A stretch of 16,106 bases of DNA. Origin: JBHIBA01 sp046758845. GTDB taxonomy: Bacteria; UBA8248; JACPRG01; G963555815. The position numbers and the translations under genes are program-made. The stretch spans positions 1-16,106 of the forward strand of contig JBHIBA010000077.1 in the NCBI GenBank assembly GCA_046758845.1, given 5' to 3'. Position 1 is the stretch's first letter. Every line of letters begins with the position of its first letter. The notes under the pieces were generated by a model. The model made no database searches, was not told the DNA's origin, and was given only the letters and a program-made list of their open reading frames with translations. Positions 1 through 5,971 of this stretch are shown one piece after another.

Positions 1-21
1 GATTTTCTTGCCTTGTAGCGC

Positions 22-80
22 GGGGGCTTCAGCCCCCCCACCGCAACGCCTGGGTGCCACTGGCGGCTTGCCCGCCAGTG
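22..80. repeat. Pair of short palindromes (REP-like intergenic repeat)
   Basis: Two hairpin-forming palindromes lie side by side downstream of aroA. The first has GGGGGCT at 22-28 against AGCCCCC at 31-37. The second has CACTGGCGG at 58-66 against CCGCCAGTG at 72-80, a 9-bp stem with a 5-nt loop. GC-rich palindromes of this kind are often dispersed intergenic repeats in high-GC genomes. That they are repeated elsewhere in this genome is inference, because only one copy of each is present here. No gene is seen between position 1 and aroA. Confidence 0.45.
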
Positions 81-100
81 CCCAAAAAGCGCCCCCCGCA

Positions 101-127
101 GAAAACAAAAACGGCCTTTCATAAAGG
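101..127 (-). terminator. Weak rho-independent terminator candidate after aroA
   Basis: On the minus strand, ten bases after the aroA stop, CCTTT-ATG-AAAGG forms a 5-bp stem with a 3-nt loop. It is followed by a U-rich stretch (GTTTTTGTTTT). The stem is short, so this is only a candidate, but the position at the end of the leftward cluster fits. Confidence 0.35.
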
Positions 128-136
128 AGCGGGAGA

Positions 137-1411
137 TCAACCCGGGACGAGGCGAACCCTGGCGCCCAGCTCGTTCATCAGGTCGGGGAAGGTGGGAAAG
201 GTGACGTTGATGGCCTCGGCGCCCGTAATGCACGTTGTCCCCTGAGCCCGAAGACCCGCGACCGCCAGGGCCATGACGACTCTGTGATCCCCCGCGCCGT
301 CCACGGTCGCACCCCGGAGAACGCTGGGGCGGATGAACAGGCCGTCGGGCAGCTCTTCGATTTGGGCGCCCATGAGGCGAAGGTTTTTCGCCATGAGGGA
401 AATGCGGTCGGTCTCTTTGATGCGGGCTTGGGGGACGTTGCGGAGAATGGTCTCTCCCCAGGCAAAACATCCGACCACCGCAAGGGCGGGTAAGGCGTCG
501 GGCGTATCCTCCAGGTCGAGCTCGATGCCCCGAAGGTCCGCGCCCCGGACGCGGACGCCGCCTGGGGTGACCTCCACGTCCGCGCCCATCTCCGCCAGGT
601 AGTTCACGACCTCCTTGTCCCCCTGGGGGTCTTCCATGTCCAACCCGTGAAGCATGACCCTTGAGTTCGTGATGGCCGCCGCGCAAAGGAAAAAGGTGGC
701 CGAGGAGAAATCCGCCGGGACCACATCGGTAAAGGGCAAATAGGCCCGGCCGCCCGGGATTGTGAACCGCTCGTAGTCGTCGTTCTGCGGCATGACCTCC
801 TGCTTCTCCAGCCAGCGCAGGGTCATGTCCACGTAGGGCCTTTCCCGCAGGCCGGAGACGTGGACGATGGTGTCGTCCGGGGCCAGGGGGCAGTTGATCA
901 ACAGGCTGGTCAGGAACTGGGAGGTGATCCCCTCCACCGAGGCCTCTCCCCCCTTCAGGCGGCCGCCGATGACCACCGGCAGGTGGCCGTCCCCCCGCGT
1001 GGAGAAGGCCTCGGCGCCCAAGTCATTCAAGGCGTTGAGAAGGGATTCCATCGGACGCCTGCGCGTCTGCTCGTCTCCGGTGATGACGGAGTAACCCCGG
1101 CACATGGCCGCCGAGCCCATTCCGATTCTGCACGTGGTCCCCGAATTCCCCACGTCGATCACGTTTTCCGGGGCCACCAGCCACTCCCCGGCTCCCTCCA
1201 CGATCCAGCGACTGGGCTCCACGTGGATCTTGGCCCCCAGGGCCCGGTAAAAACGGACGGCCGCCTTGGTGTCCTCCGAATCCAGGGGGCTCAAGATTTC
1301 AGAAGTGCCGTCCGCCAGCGAGGCCATGGCCACGGCGCGGATGGTGTGGGACTTGCTGGGCGGTATGGACACGGCCCCCAGGAGATTAGATTTTTCCACC
1401 TCCATCCTCAT
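137..1411 (-). CDS. aroA: 3-phosphoshikimate 1-carboxyvinyltransferase (EPSP synthase)
   Basis: This cytoplasmic enzyme joins phosphoenolpyruvate to shikimate-3-phosphate, the sixth step of the shikimate pathway. From the start chosen it is 424 residues, the normal family size. Visible motifs are PPSKSHTIR at 17-25 (Lys20 and Arg25 bind substrate), NSGTTCR at 89-95, DEQTRRRPM from 113, a DFSSA segment near 235, Asp305 in DTPDALP, and the catalytic KETDR at 332-336. A late DHRVVMALAV segment is also present. The open frame extends upstream to a TTG at 1486, but ATG at 1411 has AAGGGAG nine bases before it and places the protein N-terminus where homologues start. It is the last gene of the leftward cluster, after aroC. 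Motif variants differ from the E. coli type (SKSHTIR for DKSIS, CRI for MRP). Identity is secure. Confidence 0.95.
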   Translation of the reverse strand: MRMEVEKSNLLGAVSIPPSKSHTIRAVAMASLADGTSEILSPLDSEDTKAAVRFYRALGAKIHVEPSRWIVEGAGEWLVAPENVIDVGNSGTTCRIGMGSAAMCRGYSVITGDEQTRRRPMESLLNALNDLGAEAFSTRGDGHLPVVIGGRLKGGEASVEGITSQFLTSLLINCPLAPDDTIVHVSGLRERPYVDMTLRWLEKQEVMPQNDDYERFTIPGGRAYLPFTDVVPADFSSATFFLCAAAITNSRVMLHGLDMEDPQGDKEVVNYLAEMGADVEVTPGGVRVRGADLRGIELDLEDTPDALPALAVVGCFAWGETILRNVPQARIKETDRISLMAKNLRLMGAQIEELPDGLFIRPSVLRGATVDGAGDHRVVMALAVAGLRAQGTTCITGAEAINVTFPTFPDLMNELGARVRLVPG

Positions 1412-1504
1412 TCCCGGCCGCTCCCTTCTTTTGCAGGCGCTCTCACCTTCCTTCGGCCTCTTTCCGCCGGGACCCTTTGAGGGCAAACCGCCGGCCGATC
1501 GCCC

Positions 1505-2608
1505 TTACGATTCGCCCTCAACCCGGCCTCGTTCCCCGAAGCGGCGCAGCCAATGGTCCATCAATGCGATGCAGAGCATCGCCTCCGCGACCACCACCGC
1601 CCGCGGGCATACGCACGGGTCGTGCCGCCCTTCGACCCGAATCGTCCGAGACTGCAAATGGATGTCCACCGTCTCCTGCTCTCTCAGGATGGAAGAAGCC
1701 GGTTTGACGCCCAAGCGGACCACGATGTCCTGTCCGGTCGAGATCCCCCCCAAGACGCCGCCAGACCAGTTGGAGCGGAATTCCACCTTGCCCCCGTCAC
1801 TGAACAATGCGTCGTTGTGCTCGAAACCCGTCATGGAGGCGCATCGGAACCCGGAGCCGATCTCCACGCCCTTGACGGCGTGGATGCTCATCATGGCTTT
1901 CGCCAGGTCGGCGTCCAGTTTGTCGAAGGTCGGCTCTCCGAGTCCCGGCGGGACCCCCGCCGCGCGGACCTCCACGATCCCCCCGAGGGAATCCCCCCCC
2001 CGACGTGCGGTGTCAACGGCCGCGATCATCCGGTCCGCAATCTCTGCGTCCGGGCACCGCACGATACTCTTGTAGACGTCTTCCCGGTCGATGCTCTCGG
2101 TCTCCTCCGGAGGCTCCCAGGCGACCTGCCCGATCTGGCGGATGAAGGCCACAGTTCGGATTCCCTGCATCGCCAAGAATTTGCGGGCGATGGCCCCGGC
2201 CGCCACCCTCGCGGCCGTCTCGCGGGCGCTGGCCCGTCCGCCGCCCCGGTGGTCCCGCAGGCCGTACTTGGCCAGATACGTGTAATCGGCGTGGCCGGGA
2301 CGAAAGAGGTCCCGGATTTCATCGTATTTCGAGGGGTCCGCATCCTCGTTGCGGAATATCATCGAGATGGGCGTCCCGGTGGTCCTCCCTTCGAACAGTC
2401 CCGAAAGGATCTCCACCCGGTCGCTTTCTTTCCTTTGGGTGGTGACGCGGCTTTGCCCCGGACGGCGAAGGTCGAGGTCGGGCTGGATGTCCGCCTCGCA
2501 CAGCTCCATCCCCGGCGGGCAGCCATCCACCACCGCGCCCAGGGCGACACCGTGGGACTCACCCCACGTCGTCACTCGATACCTCGTCCCGAACGTGCTT
2601 CCGCTCAA
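1505..2608 (-). CDS. aroC: Chorismate synthase
   Basis: This enzyme converts EPSP to chorismate by anti-1,4-elimination and needs reduced FMN, which it does not consume. The 367-residue protein has the usual length. Signatures include WGESHG near residue 15, RPGQSRVTTQRKESD near 50, RPGHADYTY near 105, and YGLRDHRGGGRASARET near 115-131, with its conserved His and Arg residues. The start codon is TTG with GGGAGA five bases upstream, and the residues after it (SGSTFGTRYRVTTWGESHG) match family N-termini, so no in-frame ATG is needed. It lies 26 bp after aroK, with aroA close behind, so aroK-aroC-aroA form a block for the last three shikimate-to-chorismate enzymes. No fault is visible in the sequence. 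Confidence 0.96.
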   Translation of the reverse strand: MSGSTFGTRYRVTTWGESHGVALGAVVDGCPPGMELCEADIQPDLDLRRPGQSRVTTQRKESDRVEILSGLFEGRTTGTPISMIFRNEDADPSKYDEIRDLFRPGHADYTYLAKYGLRDHRGGGRASARETAARVAAGAIARKFLAMQGIRTVAFIRQIGQVAWEPPEETESIDREDVYKSIVRCPDAEIADRMIAAVDTARRGGDSLGGIVEVRAAGVPPGLGEPTFDKLDADLAKAMMSIHAVKGVEIGSGFRCASMTGFEHNDALFSDGGKVEFRSNWSGGVLGGISTGQDIVVRLGVKPASSILREQETVDIHLQSRTIRVEGRHDPCVCPRAVVVAEAMLCIALMDHWLRRFGERGRVEGES

Positions 2609-2634
2609 TCAGGTCTCCCGGCCATTCGCCCAGC

Positions 2635-3186
2635 CTAGCCGACCGTCCTTCTCCGTTTCGCTTCCCGGACACGGGCCTTCCAGTGAGAGACGATCTCCGC
2701 CGCGATGACCTCCGGGCCCCGGTCGGCGTCCAGCCGAAGGTCGGCGATCCGTTCGTAAACAGGTCTGCGCTCGGCGAGGACCCTCTCGAAATCCGCTCGC
2801 GGGTCGGCGGGGTCCAGGTAGACGGGGAGCCCGTCCCTGCTCATGCGGGCCCACAGGACATCGTCTGACGCCTCCAGGTAGACGACAAAATTCCTCTGCA
2901 AGGCCTCCCCAATCGGTACGCGCACGGGCAGCCCGCCGCCCAAGGCCACGACCCGGCCGCCAGCCCTGAGACAGCGCCTCACGGCCTCCTCTTCCAACTC
3001 CCGGAAGTAAGCCTCCCCGGTTTCCCGGTAGATTTCTCGGAACGGTTTTCGCTCTCCAGTCCGCTCCGTGTGAATGGCTTCCAAGACGCCGTCGGTATCT
3101 TCAAAGGGGACTCCCAGCGACCGGGCCACGATCCGTCCGACCGTGGACTTCCCGCAGGCTTTCGACCCCACCAGGACCAGGTGCAT
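2635..3186 (-). CDS. aroK: Shikimate kinase
   Basis: This enzyme phosphorylates shikimate with ATP. From ATG at 3186 it is 183 residues. A P-loop GSKACGKS lies at 7-14, the Mg/shikimate motif DTD at 30-32, and shikimate-binding Arg62 in YFRELEE. A VALGGG loop follows, and RRPVYERIADL sits near the C-terminus. The segment between DTD and FRE is about six residues longer than in typical AroK. An in-frame TTG at 3210 overlaps the miaA stop, but ATG 3186 is preceded by a GGAGAAGGGAGG tract and places the P-loop at the usual distance from the N-terminus, so it is preferred. The gene sits directly behind miaA and 26 bp ahead of aroC, and probably shares their transcript. Confidence 0.93.
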   Translation of the reverse strand: MHLVLVGSKACGKSTVGRIVARSLGVPFEDTDGVLEAIHTERTGERKPFREIYRETGEAYFRELEEEAVRRCLRAGGRVVALGGGLPVRVPIGEALQRNFVVYLEASDDVLWARMSRDGLPVYLDPADPRADFERVLAERRPVYERIADLRLDADRGPEVIAAEIVSHWKARVREAKRRRTVG

Positions 3187-3206
3187 ACCTCCCTTCTCCG
3201 GAAAGC

Positions 3207-4223
3207 TCAAAAATCCCTAGATTGTCCTTTAACAGATACGGTGGAAATCACTGAGGGGATTGCTATTCCACCACGCGCTTCCAGATACGCCTCGATGCGC
3301 GCCAGGACCGCACCCACGCACCCCTGCCCGCCGGGCCCCGGAACGTCCACCCAAGTGATACCCGGCATGCCCCGGAACCATATCATCTGGCGCCTTGCAA
3401 ACCGCCGCGTCTCGCGCTGGATGGCGTCAACGGCCATTTCCAGGTCCATCTCTCCGTCCAGATGGGCCCACAACGTGACATAACCGAGGGCCCGCAGGGC
3501 TGGAAGCTCGGGGGAGTAGTTCTTCTCGCGCAACCGCCGAGCCTCCTCGACCCAGCCTTCGTCGATCATGGAAACCACCCGCCGGTCGGTCTGGTTGTAA
3601 AGCGCCTTCCGGTCCCAGCGCAGGCACAGAAGGAGGGGGTCTCGAAAGAGGGCTCCCTTTCGGGCGTGTTCCGCGCGAAGGCGGGAGATGGGTACCCCCG
3701 TTTTCTCGTAAGCCTCCAAGGCCCGAACGATCCGTTTCACATCCCTCGCGCCCACGGCCGCAGCCGTCTCGGGGTCTACCCGGGACAGGCGGCGGTGAAG
3801 GGCTTCGAGCCCGCCCGCCCGGGCTTGCTGGTGAAGGTGCTCCCGCAAGGGAGGGTCGGCGCCGGGGCCCGGGAAGATCCAACCGAGGACGGCCCGCAGG
3901 TAGAGTCCGCTCCCGCCCACAAGGAGAGGGATCTTTCCGCGCTCCCAGATAGTCCGGATGACCTCTCTGGCTTCGCGGCCGAACCGGGCGGCCGTGTAGG
4001 GTTCGTCGGGGTCCGTCAGGTCCATCATGTGGTGGGGGAGACGCCGGCGTTGCTCTATCTTCGGCTTGGCCGTCCCGATGTCCATTCCACGGTAGACCTT
4101 CATCGAGTCCACGGAGACGATCTCCACAGGGATCTGCTCCGCCAAGGCGAGGGCCAGTGCGTATTTTCCCGATGCGGTGGCCCCCAAGAGGGCGACGACC
4201 GGAATGTCCGATACTCGAGCCAT
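3207..4223 (-). CDS. miaA: tRNA dimethylallyltransferase (tRNA-A37 isopentenyltransferase)
   Basis: MiaA transfers dimethylallyl from DMAPP to N6 of A37 in tRNAs reading UNN codons. The 338-residue protein shows DSMKVYRGMDIGTAKP at 39-54, PHHMMDLTDP at 64-73, LLVGGSGLYLRA near 100, RDVKRIVRALEAYEKTG near 160, and FARRQMIWFRG near 285, all family hallmarks. The nucleotide-binding loop reads GATASGKY at 14-21. The residue after the Lys, normally Thr or Ser for Mg2+ binding, is Tyr, read directly from a TAC codon. ATG at 4223 has GAGG ten bases upstream. The gene follows a 43-residue macro-like ORF by 21 bp and leads into aroK. Its usual neighbours mutL and hfq are absent. Identity is sure, but full catalytic competence is not, given Tyr21. 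Confidence 0.93.
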   Translation of the reverse strand: MARVSDIPVVALLGATASGKYALALALAEQIPVEIVSVDSMKVYRGMDIGTAKPKIEQRRRLPHHMMDLTDPDEPYTAARFGREAREVIRTIWERGKIPLLVGGSGLYLRAVLGWIFPGPGADPPLREHLHQQARAGGLEALHRRLSRVDPETAAAVGARDVKRIVRALEAYEKTGVPISRLRAEHARKGALFRDPLLLCLRWDRKALYNQTDRRVVSMIDEGWVEEARRLREKNYSPELPALRALGYVTLWAHLDGEMDLEMAVDAIQRETRRFARRQMIWFRGMPGITWVDVPGPGGQGCVGAVLARIEAYLEARGGIAIPSVISTVSVKGQSRDF

Positions 4224-4244
4224 GAATTAAAAACCTCGGCGGGC

Positions 4245-4376
4245 TCAACCGCCCGGACCTTTGAGGACGGCGTCGAAGGCTGCGAACGCCGGGGCGTTGA
4301 CAAGGGCGTCGGCCTCCACCTCCGTGATGTCGCCCCGGACGACTTGAAGCCCGGCCTTTCCGCTGTTGCGATCCAT
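4245..4376 (-). CDS. Small ORF resembling a truncated macro-domain N-terminus
   Basis: A 43-codon ATG-to-TGA frame sits 21 bp upstream of miaA on the same strand, with GAGG ten bases before its ATG. Residues 12-27 (VVRGDITEVEADALVN) match the start of macro domains, the ADP-ribose-binding fold, whose hallmark is V-x-GDIT-x-x-x-x-D-A-[IL]-V-N-A. The Asp of GDIT contacts adenine in that family. After VNA the expected AN-x-x-L-GGGG-V-D-x-A loop is absent. The rest (FAAFDAVLKGPGG) only loosely recalls the AIH-x-A-AGP segment before the stop. There is no room for a full domain (about 130-170 residues) before miaA. It is either a degenerate remnant or a real mini-gene of unknown role. The match is by eye only. 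Confidence 0.45.
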   Translation of the reverse strand: MDRNSGKAGLQVVRGDITEVEADALVNAPAFAAFDAVLKGPGG

Positions 4377-4412
4377 GAACCCAAGTCCTCAAGATCCGCT
4401 ACGTACGGGCTG

Positions 4413-4434
4413 CCTGTCCCCTCGTCGGGACAGG
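4413..4434. other. Hairpin upstream of the macro-like ORF and miaA
   Basis: CCTGTCCC at 4413-4420 and GGGACAGG at 4427-4434 form a perfect 8-bp stem with a 6-nt loop. On the minus strand it lies about 35 bp before the small ORF's start. There is no following U-run, so it is not a clear terminator. It could be a leader structure for the miaA-aroKCA segment. Confidence 0.4.
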
Positions 4435-4514
4435 AAGCGGGCGGCGGGGCCCTTTTCGGGTAGAGGGGAACCCTAAGATCCGGCCCTCCCCGTCCTCATC
4501 GGAGCCATTCGGGA

Positions 4515-4546
4515 AAAAGAAGATGGCGCTCTGTCGGAACCGACAG
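4515..4546 (-). terminator. Possible terminator after the DNABII gene
   Basis: On the minus strand CTGTCG-GTTC-CGACAG (4531-4546) forms a 6-bp stem with a 4-nt loop. A pyrimidine tract (TTCTTTTTCCC) follows, but about nine bases after the stem, which is farther than ideal. It lies about 90 bp after the HU/IHF stop and would separate rpsA-sppA-HU/IHF from the miaA-aroKCA genes. The other bases between 4377 and 4638 hold no recognisable gene. Confidence 0.3.
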
Positions 4547-4638
4547 TCGGAAAGAGAAACTCTGGTGGAGCGAATCCGGAAGGCCAGACAGAACCAGTCG
4601 ACCGTCTGTCCAAATCAGCCCGGGGAGATCCGGCCCCC

Positions 4639-4956
4639 TTATTGTGGGACGCCGGCCGAGTCTCGGGAAAAGGATTCTGGAACCACGTTCACCAATTCCC
4701 GGAGCTCCTTGCCGGCCTTGAAGAACGGCACTTTCTTGGCCGGGATCTGGACTGTGGTTCCGCTCTTGGGATTTCGCCCGTTGCGGGGTTCCCGGTGCCT
4801 GACGCGAAAGCTGCCGAATCCCCTCAGCTCCACCTTGTCGTCCTGGCGGAGCGCATCAACAACGCAACCGAAGACGATGTTGACGACCCTTTCCGTTTCC
4901 TTCTTGGTCAAGTGGATCTGCTCAGAGACCTTTTCAACTAATTCCGCCTTTGTCAT
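4639..4956 (-). CDS. ihfB: DNABII-family DNA-bending protein (IHF-beta-like / HU)
   Basis: This is a small nucleoid protein that bends DNA as a dimer. It has 105 residues; family members are usually 90-100, the extra being a C-terminal tail (about residues 92-105). The N-terminus MTKAELVEKVSE, the saddle motif VELRGFGSFRVR at 42-53, the arm GRNPKSG with its intercalating Pro, and VPFFKAGKELRELVN at 75-89 are all present. The FKxGKELRxxxN ending and the position downstream of rpsA favour IHF-beta over HU, but the two cannot be separated with certainty by eye. ATG at 4956 has a strong GGAGG nine bases upstream. It lies 89 bp after sppA, and that gap holds an imperfect GC hairpin near 5027-5045. 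Confidence 0.92.
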   Translation of the reverse strand: MTKAELVEKVSEQIHLTKKETERVVNIVFGCVVDALRQDDKVELRGFGSFRVRHREPRNGRNPKSGTTVQIPAKKVPFFKAGKELRELVNVVPESFSRDSAGVPQ

Positions 4957-5045
4957 ACCGAATTACCTCCCGACTGCCCCTGCTAACCCGCACCGATTTC
5001 TTCACCCTTGCCCGACTCACCTAAACCTGCGGGCTCCTCCCGCGG

Positions 5046-5942
5046 CTAATAAGTCCACAGATATTGAAGGCCTCCCGCCACGGGTATTCTTTCCCCCATC
5101 CAGCTTCCCGGCCAAAGGCCCCTCAAGATGCGTTCTATCCAACCCCGAAACCGGCGTTCTTCATAGAGCTTGGGACGCCCCGCAATGCCGGCCAGTCTCC
5201 CCGCCTCGCCAATCGCGTCGTGCAACGTCCCAACCTGGTCGATCAAGCCCATGGCCTTGGCCCGCTCCCCCGAAAAAACCCTGCCGTCGGCCAGCTTTCG
5301 CACTTCCTCCAAGGGCATGCTTCGTCCCTGCGCCACCACGCGAACGAACTGCTCGTACGCATCGCGAACCAGCGCTTGGAAGATCGCCCGGTCCTCAGGG
5401 GACATCGGACGGAGAGGAGAGCCGATATCTTTATGAAGGCCGCTTTTCACCACCTCGAACTTCAGGCCTACCTTCTTCAGCAGGCCCTCGACGTTGCCCA
5501 CTTGGAGGACGACCCCGATGCTCCCGGTGATCGTCCCGGCGTTGGCGAAAATCTTGTCAGAGGCCAGGGCGACATAGTATCCCCCCGAGGCAGCCACGCT
5601 TTCCATCGAGGTCACGATGGCTTTCCCCTTCTCCCGGAACCGAAGAAGGGCATGGTAGATTTCCTGAGAAGCGGCCACCCCGCCGCCGGGGCTGTTCACG
5701 AGGATCACCAACGCCCGAATCGATGGGTCCTCTCCGTAACGTTCGATTCGCCGGACCGTCTTCTCTGCGCCCAAGATCGGTCCTTCGACCCGCAGGAGCG
5801 CCACCCTCTGGGAGAGCCCGCCGATCATCCTTCCCGCGATGAGGTAATCCAACAGGCCCACGGCCAGCAACAACGCCACCAGGCCCCAGACCCATCTGCG
5901 GCCCCAACGCCTCCGCTTTCCCTTGTAGGTTAGCTCTGCCAT
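5046..5942 (-). CDS. sppA: Signal peptide peptidase SppA, short (36-kDa) type
   Basis: This is a membrane-bound serine protease of the S49 family that degrades leftover signal peptides. The 298-residue protein has a basic N-terminus (KGKRRRWGRRW), one membrane segment at about 17-36, then a single protease domain. The nucleophile is Ser119 in SVAASGGYYVA. The general base is Lys171 in KSGLHKDIGSP; the 52-residue spacing agrees with Bacillus SppA. NSPGGG at 83-88 and ITGSIGVV at 138-145 are also typical. It is the single-domain type, not the 67-kDa E. coli type. It begins 29 bp after rpsA with a weak Shine-Dalgarno, so translation may depend on upstream ribosomes. It sits between rpsA and the IHF/HU gene, which are adjacent in many Proteobacteria. 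Confidence 0.94.
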   Translation of the reverse strand: MAELTYKGKRRRWGRRWVWGLVALLLAVGLLDYLIAGRMIGGLSQRVALLRVEGPILGAEKTVRRIERYGEDPSIRALVILVNSPGGGVAASQEIYHALLRFREKGKAIVTSMESVAASGGYYVALASDKIFANAGTITGSIGVVLQVGNVEGLLKKVGLKFEVVKSGLHKDIGSPLRPMSPEDRAIFQALVRDAYEQFVRVVAQGRSMPLEEVRKLADGRVFSGERAKAMGLIDQVGTLHDAIGEAGRLAGIAGRPKLYEERRFRGWIERILRGLWPGSWMGERIPVAGGLQYLWTY

Positions 5943-5971
5943 GCGGCGGTTTTTCCCGGACGACCGGCTGC

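Noticed and set aside
1412..1486. N-terminal extension of AroA from a TTG at 1486
   Set aside because: Extra 25 basic residues are not found in the family, and the ATG at 1411 has a suitable Shine-Dalgarno.
1553..2638. Plus-strand frame opposite aroC
   Set aside because: Antisense to a fully motif-supported chorismate synthase; composition is typical of a shadow.
3427..4392. Minus-strand frame overlapping miaA and the macro-like ORF
   Set aside because: It is out of frame with MiaA, extremely Arg/Gly/Pro-rich, and has no recognised motif.
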